DNA from: a virus
Reading direction: 5' to 3' (one strand)
IMG/VR virus record: IMGVR_UViG_3300032093_000379
Location: 1 to 37,506 of that record
Length of the DNA: 37,506 nt
Below are positions 13,261-22,595 of this stretch, piece by piece. The translations under genes and the position numbers were made by a program. Every line of letters starts with the position of its first letter. Position 1 is the first letter of the stretch. Under the pieces are notes generated by a model, which was given only the letters and a program-made list of their open reading frames with translations, had not been told where the DNA came from and did no database searches.

Positions 13261-14102
13261 GCCAAGAGACAACACAGGCCGTAGTACAGGCAGCAAAAGC
13301 AGAAGTTCAAGGTCAACCGCAAGCGGCACCGGCTACCGAAACACCAGCGGCAGCACCACCGGAAGCGGCAAAGCCCGAGGCAAGTCAGCCGGAATTTGCA
13401 GAGCAGTTTGCGCGCTTAGCCAAAAAAGAGCGCCAGATGCGCGAGCAGCAAGCCAGACAAGAGGCCAGAATTCGGGAATACGAGCAAAAGCTAGCTGAAT
13501 TTGAGCAGCTCGAAAAAGATCCTATGCCGTTACTCGAAAAGCGCGGTTGGAATTTAGATAAGCTTTTAGAGCGAGCGGCGACCGGCGAAGCGCCAAAGCC
13601 AACGACTGACGATAAGGTAAGCGAGTTACAAAAAAAACTAGACGCTCTCGAGCAAGCCAAAAAAGAAGCCGAAGAGCAGGCAAAGTCGCACGCTGAACGC
13701 AGGGCGATAGCCGAGTATAAAGCAAAGATTCAGCAGACGGTTGACACCGCTTCTGATCAATATGAGGCTATCAAAGAGCTACAAGCGTATGACATGGTTT
13801 TCGTGACTGCTGAGGAAATATTCCAAGAGACCGGGGAAATCCCTGACATCGCAAAGGTGGCAGAGGCAGTCGAGAAACACCTAGTAATGCAGCTTGAGAA
13901 AGCATTTAAGTTAAAAAAATTTGGTGATCGGTTACAGCCAAAGGCCGATTCGCCACTCGAGACAAGTAAAGCGCAAGAGACCAAAGCCAGCGCGACAACA
14001 CTCACGGCACAAACGACCGGCGTCACCAAGCCGCCGCAAGGTAAATTATTACCTCGCGAGCAAAGCTTGGCAGAGGCCGCAAAAAACATTCGCTGGACAT
14101 AG
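13257..14102 (+). CDS. Capsid scaffold protein
   Basis: The 281-residue product lies directly before the major capsid gene. It starts with an Ala/Pro/Glu-rich disordered segment (residues 10-45). It then forms a long charged coiled coil (KKERQMREQQARQEARIREY, KLDALEQAKKEAEEQAKSH) and ends with a second helical region and a basic tail. This composition and position are those of podovirus scaffold proteins, which guide procapsid assembly and leave before or during packaging. The ribosome site GGGGAA is clear, and the ATG overlaps the methylase stop. Confidence 0.85.
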   Translation: MSQETTQAVVQAAKAEVQGQPQAAPATETPAAAPPEAAKPEASQPEFAEQFARLAKKERQMREQQARQEARIREYEQKLAEFEQLEKDPMPLLEKRGWNLDKLLERAATGEAPKPTTDDKVSELQKKLDALEQAKKEAEEQAKSHAERRAIAEYKAKIQQTVDTASDQYEAIKELQAYDMVFVTAEEIFQETGEIPDIAKVAEAVEKHLVMQLEKAFKLKKFGDRLQPKADSPLETSKAQETKASATTLTAQTTGVTKPPQGKLLPREQSLAEAAKNIRWT

Positions 14103-14119
14103 TCCCGCAGGAGTAAAAA

Positions 14120-15361
14120 ATGGCTTTGGATCTAACAAGTTTTGATGCAGCACTTAAGCAGCATTACACCGATGATCGTATTATTAACATGGTTTACAAG
14201 GACAACCCGTTTTTGGGCCTTGTTTCCAAAATGGAAGACTTTGGTGGCCGTAACCTGCCAATCGTCAACATTTGGGGTAACCCACAAGGGCGATCTGTTA
14301 ACTTCACACGTGCGCAAGTTCGTGGCCAAGTTACAAACTCGCGCCTTGATGACTTTTTGCTTACTCGCGTAAAAGATTACTCGATTGCGACAATCGACAA
14401 CGAAACGCTTGAAGCTTCTAAAGGTAACGCAAACGCGTTTATGGAAGCGGCAACGACTGAAATCGACGGCGCGATCAACTCGCTAACTCGCTCGATTGCG
14501 GTAAAAATGTATCGCGCTGGGTACGGCGAAGTCGGAAACATCGCGACCGGCGGTATTTCTTCGGCGACAATCACACTTGCGCAAGCTGAAGACGTGACAA
14601 ACTTCGAAGTAGGAATGGAATTGGACCTTTCGGCTACGCTGACGGGTGCGGTTCGCGCTTACGGCACAAGCGGTAACGGTCTTATCATCACGGCAATCGA
14701 CCGAGATGCAGGGACTTTGACGTTTGGTTTCAACGTCACTGACGCTACAAACGGTATTCCGGGCGCAACTGCTGGCGATTTCATTTTCGTTCGCGGTGAT
14801 CACTCTGGATCTGTTTTGACTTCGATTGCTGGTCTTGGCGCATGGGTGCCAGACACTGCGCCAACGTCTACAGCGTTTTTCGGTGTTGATCGTTCGCAGG
14901 ATGTAACTCGTCTTGGTGGCTTGCGATTTGATGCGGCTTCTCTTCCATTGGAAGAAGCACTTATCAAAGGTGCTGCTCGTTCAGGACGTGAGGGCGCGAA
15001 ACTTGACCATTACTTCATGAGCTACGACAAGTTCGAGCAACTTGAAAAAGCTCTTGGCGCAAAGGTTCAGTACGTTGATTCGTTTGCTACTGCGGAAGTC
15101 GCTTTCCGAGGTATCTCGATCAATGGACCTCGCGGCATGATTAAGTGTATCCCAGATCAAAACTGCCCGAATAACCGTATTTACGGTTTGTCGCTCGATA
15201 TGTGGAAGCTCTACTCTTTGGGTAAAGCAGTTCGCGTTATCGACACAGACGGTCTTCAAATGCTTCGCCAAGCTTCTGCTGACGGCGTTGAAGTACGTTA
15301 CGGTTTCTACGGCAACCTCGGATGCCGAGCACCTGGACACAACATTGTTTTGCGCGTCTAA
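14120..15361 (+). CDS. Major capsid protein
   Basis: The 413-residue product has the best ribosome site in the window (CAGGAGTAAAAA before ATG 14120) and is followed by a terminator, as expected for the most abundant virion protein. It begins MALDLTSFDAALKQHYTDDR, and NPFLGLVSKMEDFGGRNLPI is typical of HK97-fold capsid N-terminal regions in podoviruses. A middle insertion with beta character (residues 150-235) could be a surface domain. It ends in a compact A-domain-like region (GVEVRYGFYGNLGCRAPG). The fold assignment is by pattern and gene order. Confidence 0.85.
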   Translation: MALDLTSFDAALKQHYTDDRIINMVYKDNPFLGLVSKMEDFGGRNLPIVNIWGNPQGRSVNFTRAQVRGQVTNSRLDDFLLTRVKDYSIATIDNETLEASKGNANAFMEAATTEIDGAINSLTRSIAVKMYRAGYGEVGNIATGGISSATITLAQAEDVTNFEVGMELDLSATLTGAVRAYGTSGNGLIITAIDRDAGTLTFGFNVTDATNGIPGATAGDFIFVRGDHSGSVLTSIAGLGAWVPDTAPTSTAFFGVDRSQDVTRLGGLRFDAASLPLEEALIKGAARSGREGAKLDHYFMSYDKFEQLEKALGAKVQYVDSFATAEVAFRGISINGPRGMIKCIPDQNCPNNRIYGLSLDMWKLYSLGKAVRVIDTDGLQMLRQASADGVEVRYGFYGNLGCRAPGHNIVLRV

Positions 15362-15377
15362 CCAGACGTGTTAACTT

Positions 15378-15438
15378 AGGCGCTAGCGGTGTGGTTATGA
15401 GGCACATTGCTAGCGCCTTAAGGATGAGGCGCTTTTTT
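15378..15438 (+). terminator. Terminator after capsid gene with competing hairpins
   Basis: Two hairpins share one segment. The first is a 16-bp stem: AGGCGCTAGC (15378-15387) with GCTAGCGCCT (15409-15418), extended by GGTGTG (15388-15393) and CACATT (15403-15408). The second pairs GCGCCT (15413-15418) with AGGCGC (15427-15432) around an 8-base loop and is followed by TTTTTT (15433-15438), a standard intrinsic terminator. The segment 15413-15418 cannot be in both. Read in order, the long upstream stem forms first and would block the terminator, giving partial read-through into the tail genes. Confidence 0.75.
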
Positions 15439-15500
15439 ATTAATTTGGCAGTTTATGGGGGCATAAATTGTCGCGATACCCACACCTTTAAGGGGAATAC

Positions 15501-15872
15501 ATGGCAAATCGATTATTTCAGCAGTTCTTTTACTCACTCACAAAAAATCTAACTGGCATTCATGGCGTGATTTCGATCAATTCCTCGGCTGCGGTTACTG
15601 GTTCAACCATTCGTGGTGCGTCGGTAGCTAAGACGGGCACTGGTCTTTATACGATTACGCTTGATGATAGTTATCCTGCGCTTGAATCGGCGCAATTTAC
15701 GCTACTGGCAGCGACGGCGGTTGACCTTGTGCCACAAATTGTTTCGGCTGACGTTGTTTCGGCTAAGACAATTGTTGTGCGACTCAACACTGGCGCGACG
15801 GCAACTGATCCTTCAGCGGCTTGTCAAATCCACGTAGCACTTCGCCTACGAAACAGCTCGGTTGTTATCTAA
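15501..15872 (+). CDS. Small structural protein after capsid, 123 aa
   Basis: AAGGGG precedes the ATG at 15501. The product starts MANRLFQQFFYSLTKNLTGI and continues as an all-beta domain with alternating hydrophobic residues (GTGLYTITLDDSYPALESAQ) and no Cys. Proteins of this type occur downstream of many phage capsid genes and are likely head decoration or other minor virion proteins. The exact role cannot be told from sequence. The gap before it also contains a TTTATG/CATAAA hairpin around GGGG near 15455. Confidence 0.65.
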   Translation: MANRLFQQFFYSLTKNLTGIHGVISINSSAAVTGSTIRGASVAKTGTGLYTITLDDSYPALESAQFTLLAATAVDLVPQIVSADVVSAKTIVVRLNTGATATDPSAACQIHVALRLRNSSVVI

Positions 15873-15881
15873 GGGGGTTTT

Positions 15882-16145
15882 ATGCTCTTAGGACCTAACA
15901 AAAAAGCTGCCCAAATTATTGCGGGCTCGATGAAAAAAGAGCCCTTTCAGCAAAAAATGGGCGAAGGCGGCATGGTCGAAATGGAGTCAGAAGAGCCGGA
16001 AGTTATGTCCGATGCGTCTATGGCAAAAGAGCAGGCAGCAACGAAGCTGATTTCTGCTATGGAGTCAAAAGATGCTAAGGCTATTGTTTCAGCAATTCAG
16101 ACGATGATCGATCTATGTTCAGTAAGCGAAATGGGAGATGACTAG
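15882..16145 (+). CDS. Small hypothetical protein in head region, 87 aa
   Basis: A GGGGG site precedes ATG 15882. The product starts MLLGPNKKAAQIIAGSMKK, contains a Met/Glu-rich acidic middle (residues 26-44), and ends in a helix with ATKLISAMESKDAKAIVSAI. Small proteins with the same MLLG-KK-A-II start are found at this place in related phage gene orders. It overlaps no gene and ends one base before the connector start. Function unknown. Confidence 0.6.
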   Translation: MLLGPNKKAAQIIAGSMKKEPFQQKMGEGGMVEMESEEPEVMSDASMAKEQAATKLISAMESKDAKAIVSAIQTMIDLCSVSEMGDD

Positions 16146-16823
16146 ATGGCGACACGAGCAGAGCTTAGGGCTAGAGCCAGAGAGCGCGCAGATATGGAAA
16201 ACTCCACATTCATTTCGGATGCGGAGCTTAACATCTATTTGCAGCAATCTTGGTTTGAGCTTTACGATCTGCTCGTTGCGTCTTACGAGGACTATTACAC
16301 CATTTCAACAACCTCGACGCTTACAAGTGGTAATACAATCGCGCTTCCGGCTGACTTTTATAAGCTTCGCGGGATCGATTACCAGCTAGGCGGCACAGAA
16401 TATATCAACGTCCGTTCTTACAATTTTGCCGAAAGAAACCTGCGCGCTAAAAACGTGCAGATTTTAGATAACGGACGCCGAAATCTGGTCTATCGCCTTT
16501 TAGCTGGAAGCATTGTTTTTCTGCCAGAGAACGACGCCACGGGTACATACAAGATTTGGTACATACCTCGCTGTGGGACTTTTGTAGACGATATGACTGA
16601 AGTTTCAAACGTGCTGGACTTTGACGAATATATTGTCGTTGATGCAGCAATTAAAATGCTTGTGAAAGAAGAGTCAGATCCTTCTGCACTACTTTTGGCA
16701 AAAGACGCTTTGAAGAAAAGAGTCGAGGCAATGGCTTCAAATCGCGACGCTGGTGAGCCGCAGACGGTGGCAGATGTTAGAACGTCGGATTCTTACAATG
16801 ACCTTTTATTCCCTCGGGGGTAA
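16146..16823 (+). CDS. Head-tail connector (adaptor) protein
   Basis: The 225-residue product starts with helices typical of portal adaptors (RAELRARARERADMENSTFI, DAELNIYLQQSWFELYDLLV). It then has a beta stretch (TLTSGNTIALPADFYKLRGI) and ends in a helix with ALLLAKDALKKRVEAMASNR. This helix-beta-helix plan matches the P22 gp4/T7 gp11 adaptor family, which binds below the portal. Position between capsid and nozzle agrees. The ATG at 16146 follows GGGAG. Confidence 0.75.
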   Translation: MATRAELRARARERADMENSTFISDAELNIYLQQSWFELYDLLVASYEDYYTISTTSTLTSGNTIALPADFYKLRGIDYQLGGTEYINVRSYNFAERNLRAKNVQILDNGRRNLVYRLLAGSIVFLPENDATGTYKIWYIPRCGTFVDDMTEVSNVLDFDEYIVVDAAIKMLVKEESDPSALLLAKDALKKRVEAMASNRDAGEPQTVADVRTSDSYNDLLFPRG

Positions 16824-16826
16824 ACC

Positions 16827-17129
16827 TTGGCCTCTCGTAAAACGATTAAGAGGGTTCAGGGCGACTTTAAGCTTGAGCAGCTTCAAAGAAATATAGAAGA
16901 CTTTTTAAAGGCAGCAGTGCCTGATTTTTTGGCTAACGGCGAAGACCTTGGCCAAGTTGTTTTGGCGTCCGGTGCCAATGTTGTAAATCATAAACTTCAG
17001 CGTGTGCCACAAGGTTTTTTGATCTTAGATCAAGATGCAAACGCAAACGTATATCGTACGGCGGCTACAGATCGCACTATCACACTTACAGCGAGTGCTG
17101 CCGTCACGATAAAGGTATGGGTGTATTGA
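16827..17129 (+). CDS. Small virion-associated beta protein, 100 aa
   Basis: The only reasonable start is TTG at 16827, eight bases after CGGGGG. A basic N-terminal helix (RKTIKRVQGDFKLEQLQRNI) is followed by a beta domain with NHKLQRVPQGFLILDQDANA. That resembles a motif found in phage fibre and connector-associated proteins. It ends one base before the nozzle gene and may attach to it. Function is not established. Confidence 0.55.
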   Translation: MASRKTIKRVQGDFKLEQLQRNIEDFLKAAVPDFLANGEDLGQVVLASGANVVNHKLQRVPQGFLILDQDANANVYRTAATDRTITLTASAAVTIKVWVY

Positions 17130-17130
17130 A

Positions 17131-20100
17131 ATGGCTTTAGAGCGTCAGACGGTAAGTCTTAACATTGCGACTTCTATCAATCAAAAGGCTGACGACAAGC
17201 AGATCGATGCAACACAGTTAGCCGCAAGTAAGAACGTAAGAATCAAGAAAGATAAGCGCGTTCAAAAGCGTGAAGGGCTTCAAGATTACAACACGACTCA
17301 AGAAAGCTTAACGGGCACAAATCCGCTTTTGATTGGATCTAGTGCTTCGCAAAGCTGGGTGCGCGAGTATAAAGATCAAGTAATCATGCAGAATAAGGGT
17401 GCGCTTTACGTACGAAACCTGACTGCAAATAACTGGAAACAGACCGGCTACACTCAACAAATTCGAATGACTTCTGAAACTGTGGCGGCTGGCAGTTATA
17501 TTGCCGAAGATTGCGACGGTATCCGAGCGGGTGACTTAGACATATTTATGTTTAAGGAGTACGACAAAATCAGGCTCTCGGTTCGAAGAATCAGCGACGG
17601 CATTTGGCTCTATAAAGATCAGATCATTTACACGAAATCAGGCTCGAACTTTATGGGCTATCTGCGCGTTATCGAAATGGCTAGCGTCGTTGCGGTAATG
17701 TGGATTGATACCAGCATTAAGGGTTTAACAATCAATAAGACCACTTATGCGTTATCAAGTGTGATAACGATTGTTTCAGCGGCGACCACTGGCTGCACAA
17801 GTCTTGATGCGGTTTATATTGCGAACTCTGCGGCTGGCGAGGTAATTGCGCTTGGCTATCGAACCGCGACGGGATCGGTAAGGCTTCGAACCATTAACAG
17901 CTCTCTTGCTAGCACTGGTCCCGGCGAATACACGACGGGAGAGGTGGGGCAGCAGCGCGTATCGGTTTATGTAGACAGTGCTCAGCCAAATGACGTGTTT
18001 TTTGTCTGTGAAAACGTAATTGCGGCAGTTTCAGCTCTTGGTCAAAGACAGACCAGCGGTGGTTTTAATGTCAGATGGGGCGCGGCTACAATTGGCGCAG
18101 GATCTTGGACACTAAAAAACGCAACGCAAACGATTGCTGACTTTACCTATGAGCCAACGGTTAAGAATTCGCCCTATTATTTCGCAAACGCCTATACGCA
18201 AATTACCGATGCCAGCAACTCAAGCAATATCTTGATTTTGATGAGCGTCATAAATGTGTTTACCGATATTTCTGAAACCTGGTCTTTTATCGGCTCAAAA
18301 GCCGGCGCAGTCGTAAATGCGGCAAGTCTTTATAGTCACGGTATTTCGATTTGCGGGAAGGTTACGACTGACATCGAGAGAACCACTAACGTCTTTCCGG
18401 CTGTGATCCAAAGAGAGAGCGACCAAATTATTGCAGTATTTGATTACTGGCGAGGCCAAGAGGTTCGCAAGTGCTCAATCGCAGCGGTTTTAGATGGTGG
18501 CGACATTGCGTTTACGAGAAGTACCTTGACGACGCTTCCACAGACTCAAGTCTCTTCGGCTGGTTTTTGGTTTTACACAAACCGCTACACGAGAGGCATC
18601 GCAAACGATGATAGCGTTGAGCGCGGTATTGCACTGGTTAGCGGTGTTTTTGCTACCAATCGCAGTGAAGCAATTGAGGTAAACAACACTCTCATTTGGG
18701 GCGCAGGTGTAGCGAGAAGCTACGACGGTATTACTGTGGGCGAGCTTGGCTTTCTTGTGCCGCCTAAAAAGATTTACATGAGTACGGGCGTCGGTGTTTC
18801 GCTAACGGTAACAACCGTAGGGGCTGGTGCAACTAGACAAGTAAGGTCGATCACTCTGCCCTGTGGTGCGCATATTCAAGCGTCTGCAAACGTATTGAAT
18901 CAGCAATTTTATATTAGCCTTGATGATACCGGTGCTGCTTGGCAGTTTTATTTCGTTATCGATGGCGTCGGCGCGCCACCAACTGGTGCGGGTACTAACA
19001 TTCCGGTTTACATTCGGGCAGTCGATACACCGGGCGAAGTTGCTCAAAAGCTTGAAGACGTTTTATTTACGACTGGTAGTGGATACAATTTTTTAAGAGA
19101 CGCCACGAGAACCAATAACGATTACAGCTCGACGATTTACATTCGAAACTTTACCGCTGGTGCCGTTGGTACGCCAGACGCAGTCAACGACTTTGCAAAC
19201 TTAACTGGCACGCCGCTTATTGAAGATGGCACTTACTTGGTGCGAGCGGTGCAAGTTTATGTTGATCGATTTGGTAATACTTATCGGTCGGCACCTTCGC
19301 CACAAAGTACGATTGTCGTTTCAGCAGATACGGCACTTTATTCGTTTTGCGTCTTAGCCCCGCCGATTACATCGCGGCCATTTGCTCAGAATTATATTGA
19401 GATTTATTTGAGCACGGCCAACGGCTCGATTCTTTATAAGATTTCTCGAAACAATAACGGCTTTGACGCACTTACTTGGTCCGGCGCAAGTGGGCAGTAT
19501 TATGCGCGCCGCAGGCTGCTTAACGAGCTTGCCTTAGAGGCCGAATACGGCGTGACGCTTGTCGGGTACAGCAATAATCAGCAGCTTTACACCACTGGCG
19601 GCATTTTTGAAAACGACTATCCGCAAAACTGGCAATTCCTATTTAGGTTTAAAGACAGCGTCGGCGTTGGTGGTTTTTCGGTAAACCCTAAGCTTGTTGT
19701 TTTCAGTAAGCAGATATTTACCGGCGAAGGCATTTCGTTTAGCGACTTTTTAAGCATCGATATTGATACAGACGATGAGGCTCTAACTGGTGCTGAGTCG
19801 CTAGACGATAAGCTAGTGCTATTTAAACGCGAGGCTAAATATGTTGTTGTCGGCGATGTGCCGAACGATGCCGGTGGTGGTGGTTCTTTATCAGTACCGC
19901 AATTAGTTGCGTCAGATACTGGCTGCAATGACTTCCGAAGTATCGTTAAAAACACCGATGGTCTTTACTACCGATCAGCAAAAGGCATTTACCGCTTAGG
20001 TCGCGATCTGCAAGATAAATACATTGGAGACCGTGTAGAGGACACAAACGGCTTTACCATTTCAAGCGCACAGCTCTTTAAGAGCACAAACGAAATTGTT

Positions 20101-20673
20101 TATTTCTTCAGTAATTCCCAAGAGGCGCTTTGCTATAACTACTATTTTGATGTCTGGACCGTTTGGCGTAACCACACGTGCGTCAACGCTTACGCTGGCA
20201 CAAAGCTTTATATCATAAGAGCCGATGGCCGGGTTTTGTACTCGACGCCGACCGTGATTAAAGATGTGGAAAACGGCGTAACGACGGCTGTGCCATATAC
20301 AATCGAAATGCCTTGGTTAAAAGTTAAAGGCCAGCAAGACTACCAGCGCATTAAGGAATTGATGCTGCTTGGTGAGTACAAAACGGCACACTCGATGATT
20401 GCTGAAATCTGGTGGGATTATGATCAGCGCGACGCCGTGAAACAGACACTCACGATTGCTTCGAGCAGCGTTATTAGTGGCACCGATTACGCTGATCAAA
20501 CTTACCAAATTCGCTTTGCCCCACAGAAGCAAAAGTGTGAGGCTATCAAGGTCCGATTTACAGATGTCCCCGATACATCAACGAGCGGCGAAAGCTGCAC
20601 GCTAAACGCGGTTGATTTCAGCGTTGGACTTAAATCTGGGCTCTCGAAGCTCAAGACTGGCAAGCAGGTATGA
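17131..20673 (+). CDS. Large tail nozzle/stabilisation-type protein, 1180 aa
   Basis: The N-terminus (SINQKADDKQIDATQLAASK) is the usual opening of podovirus nozzle or DNA-stabilisation proteins. A long beta-rich body follows. It includes an insert with a fibronectin-like stretch (YVDRFGNTYRSAPSPQS near residue 710) and a C-terminal region with LVLFKREAKYVVVGD and GLYYRSAKGIYRLGRDL, the repeating pattern of nozzle-type beta-propeller blades. It is much longer than T7 gp12 (794 aa) or P22 gp10 (472 aa), so extra domains are inserted. It would form the exit tube of the short tail. No frameshift or Cys motif is seen. Confidence 0.75.
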   Translation: MALERQTVSLNIATSINQKADDKQIDATQLAASKNVRIKKDKRVQKREGLQDYNTTQESLTGTNPLLIGSSASQSWVREYKDQVIMQNKGALYVRNLTANNWKQTGYTQQIRMTSETVAAGSYIAEDCDGIRAGDLDIFMFKEYDKIRLSVRRISDGIWLYKDQIIYTKSGSNFMGYLRVIEMASVVAVMWIDTSIKGLTINKTTYALSSVITIVSAATTGCTSLDAVYIANSAAGEVIALGYRTATGSVRLRTINSSLASTGPGEYTTGEVGQQRVSVYVDSAQPNDVFFVCENVIAAVSALGQRQTSGGFNVRWGAATIGAGSWTLKNATQTIADFTYEPTVKNSPYYFANAYTQITDASNSSNILILMSVINVFTDISETWSFIGSKAGAVVNAASLYSHGISICGKVTTDIERTTNVFPAVIQRESDQIIAVFDYWRGQEVRKCSIAAVLDGGDIAFTRSTLTTLPQTQVSSAGFWFYTNRYTRGIANDDSVERGIALVSGVFATNRSEAIEVNNTLIWGAGVARSYDGITVGELGFLVPPKKIYMSTGVGVSLTVTTVGAGATRQVRSITLPCGAHIQASANVLNQQFYISLDDTGAAWQFYFVIDGVGAPPTGAGTNIPVYIRAVDTPGEVAQKLEDVLFTTGSGYNFLRDATRTNNDYSSTIYIRNFTAGAVGTPDAVNDFANLTGTPLIEDGTYLVRAVQVYVDRFGNTYRSAPSPQSTIVVSADTALYSFCVLAPPITSRPFAQNYIEIYLSTANGSILYKISRNNNGFDALTWSGASGQYYARRRLLNELALEAEYGVTLVGYSNNQQLYTTGGIFENDYPQNWQFLFRFKDSVGVGGFSVNPKLVVFSKQIFTGEGISFSDFLSIDIDTDDEALTGAESLDDKLVLFKREAKYVVVGDVPNDAGGGGSLSVPQLVASDTGCNDFRSIVKNTDGLYYRSAKGIYRLGRDLQDKYIGDRVEDTNGFTISSAQLFKSTNEIVYFFSNSQEALCYNYYFDVWTVWRNHTCVNAYAGTKLYIIRADGRVLYSTPTVIKDVENGVTTAVPYTIEMPWLKVKGQQDYQRIKELMLLGEYKTAHSMIAEIWWDYDQRDAVKQTLTIASSSVISGTDYADQTYQIRFAPQKQKCEAIKVRFTDVPDTSTSGESCTLNAVDFSVGLKSGLSKLKTGKQV

Positions 20674-20999
20674 TGTCGCTTTATGCTCAATATGTGGCCG
20701 AAAAAGACGGGATGAGTGTTATTGAAAAAGAGCACGGCTTTGCTGTGTTTCGGATTCAGTCTGATTCAGTTTATTTGCGCGACATTTTTGTCGTTGAATC
20801 GAAACGCAAGTCTCACTTGGCCAAAGAAATGGCCGATGAGGTAGCAGAGATTGCTCGCCGCAAAGGGTGCAAGTTTATGACGGGCACGGTTAACCCTAAT
20901 TTGCCAAGTGCGACCAAAAGCATTCTTGTGCTTGCGGCCTACGGGATGAATTTAATTTCAGCAAATCAAGATGTTTTGCTTTTCGGGAAGGAAATTTAA
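20670..20999 (+). CDS. GNAT-like internal virion protein, 109 aa
   Basis: Two adjacent ATGs at 20670 and 20673 can start this gene, which overlaps the nozzle stop. The fold pattern is GNAT: VYLRDIFVVESKRKSHLAKE, then VAEIARRKGCKFMTGTV and AAYGMNLI. The acetyl-CoA loop is degenerate (RKSHLA instead of RxxGxG), so enzymatic activity is doubtful. T7 gp13, a small protein at the same place before the internal core proteins, is also GNAT-like. An assembly role is therefore the best inference. Confidence 0.65.
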   Translation: MMSLYAQYVAEKDGMSVIEKEHGFAVFRIQSDSVYLRDIFVVESKRKSHLAKEMADEVAEIARRKGCKFMTGTVNPNLPSATKSILVLAAYGMNLISANQDVLLFGKEI

Positions 21000-22595
21000 A
21001 TGGGTGAGGTTTTATCACTGCCAGGCAAGATTTTTGGTGGCATCACTGGTGCCCTCGGGGGCGATGCGGCTTACAATGTCCAAAACCCTACTTTTGATCG
21101 CACAGCGTTTGATCCAAACGCCGAAGAGCAGCAGCTTACTAATTTGATTTTGCAACGGGCACGGGGCGAGGTTCCGAGCGTAGCCGAGCAGCAAATGCGC
21201 ACGGGGCTCGATGAGGCCGCTCGCAGGGCCTCTAGCTTTGCAGCTTCTCAACGTGGGGTTAGTCCAGCGTTAGCGGCAAGGCTCGCAAGCCAAGGGCAGC
21301 AAGAGCTTATGGGGCAAGGTATTGGGCAAACTGCTATGCTGCGCGCTCAAGAGCAGCAGCGAGCTGAATCTTTAGCAAGTGGTTTGATCGGTGACCAACG
21401 ATCTGCACGAATGGCAAGAGAGCAGCTTGGGGTAAACGCTGCCCTTGGCGCAGAAGGCATGAGGCAGCGTGGAGCCGAAGCCGGTGCAAGTCGGCAGTCT
21501 AGTCTGCTTGGTGGCTTAGGCAGTGCTGCAACGGTTGGTCTTTTAATGTCTGACGAAAGAGCAAAGACTGGCGCTAGAGACGGTCGCGGTGCCGCTCGCG
21601 AGATGTTAGATAAAATTGAGCCAAGTTCTTACGAGTATAAAAATAAAGCACATGGTCAAGGTCGGCATTTAAGCCCGATGGCGCAGGATCTTGAAAAGTC
21701 GCAAGCTGGTAAGCAGATGGTAGTTGATACGCCGGACGGTAAAATGGTCGATTATGGCCGAGGTTTCGGTGCAATCTTAGCCGCTCAAGCTGACTTGAAT
21801 GAAAGACTGAAACAAGTTGAGGGTAGACAGGGATTTGCGTTTGGTGGTGCCGTTCAAGAGTCAGGTCCAAAGATGACACAGCAAATGGGTAACGTGATGC
21901 AAGCGCAGCCCGTACCAAATCCACAAGTTGTGCAAAATCAATTCGGGTTAGTTGATCAGAATGCCGCTTCTCAGCCAGCAAAACAGCCTGGGATGAAGGG
22001 TGATTTCTTAGGCCAAGCGGCAAATGTAAACCTTAATATGATTCAAAATCGCAGAGAGCGCGATTGGTCTAAATATGGAAAAGATGGTAACGACTTGAAT
22101 ACGTCTTACCGTGACTACACCGAGCAAGTTAGATCGCCTTCGCAGATTCGGTATGGATACGCAGACGGCGGCCTTGTGCAGTACGAACTTCCAAAGTTTG
22201 GCAATCGCTATGCAAACATGATGGGCGTTGCAGACATTCCAGAGATGCTACCAGCGCAGCAATCAAGCTTTGATCCAGTAAAACTAGGGATGGCCTTAGC
22301 GACTCTTGGTGGCTCTGGCAACGTCGCAGGTGGCGCAGGTGGTGCTGGTGGCGGTAACGAGATTGGCACCCGAGGTATGGCACAATATGAAACTGCTGGT
22401 TTCATGTCTGGCGGTAAAGTGCCTGGCCGCGCAGAGGTAAAGGGTGATCATCCAGACAACGACAAAGTGAAGGCACTTTTAAGCCCTGGCGAAATCGTTA
22501 TACCTCGCACTGTAGTTCAAAAGGGACCAGAGGCCATTAAGTCATTCGCTGCAAAGATTTTAGAAAAAGAAAAAGCGGGGCCAAAAGATGTATAA
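21000..22595 (+). CDS. Ejection-type protein with internal S74 chaperone-like segment
   Basis: The 531-residue product follows a good GGAAGG ribosome site. Residues 35-170 are Ala/Gln/Arg-rich helices typical of DNA-ejection proteins. Residues 183-275 match the Peptidase_S74 (endosialidase chaperone) pattern: MSDERAKT with Ser184, Asp185 and Lys189, then SSYEYKNKA, HLSPMAQDLEKS, MVVDTPDGKMVDYGR and a closing helix. In fibres that domain sits at the C-terminus and cleaves itself; here it is internal. A glycine-rich tail repeats YADGGLV-like motifs at residues 279, 387 and 468, and has GDHPDNDKVKALLSPGEIVI at about 481-500, a widespread phage motif. Confidence 0.75.
   Translation: MGEVLSLPGKIFGGITGALGGDAAYNVQNPTFDRTAFDPNAEEQQLTNLILQRARGEVPSVAEQQMRTGLDEAARRASSFAASQRGVSPALAARLASQGQQELMGQGIGQTAMLRAQEQQRAESLASGLIGDQRSARMAREQLGVNAALGAEGMRQRGAEAGASRQSSLLGGLGSAATVGLLMSDERAKTGARDGRGAAREMLDKIEPSSYEYKNKAHGQGRHLSPMAQDLEKSQAGKQMVVDTPDGKMVDYGRGFGAILAAQADLNERLKQVEGRQGFAFGGAVQESGPKMTQQMGNVMQAQPVPNPQVVQNQFGLVDQNAASQPAKQPGMKGDFLGQAANVNLNMIQNRRERDWSKYGKDGNDLNTSYRDYTEQVRSPSQIRYGYADGGLVQYELPKFGNRYANMMGVADIPEMLPAQQSSFDPVKLGMALATLGGSGNVAGGAGGAGGGNEIGTRGMAQYETAGFMSGGKVPGRAEVKGDHPDNDKVKALLSPGEIVIPRTVVQKGPEAIKSFAAKILEKEKAGPKDV

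Noticed and set aside
15322-15552. A small + strand gene spanning the end of the capsid gene and the start of the next
   Set aside because: It overlaps the capsid end, the terminator and the next gene's start, and has no ribosome site.
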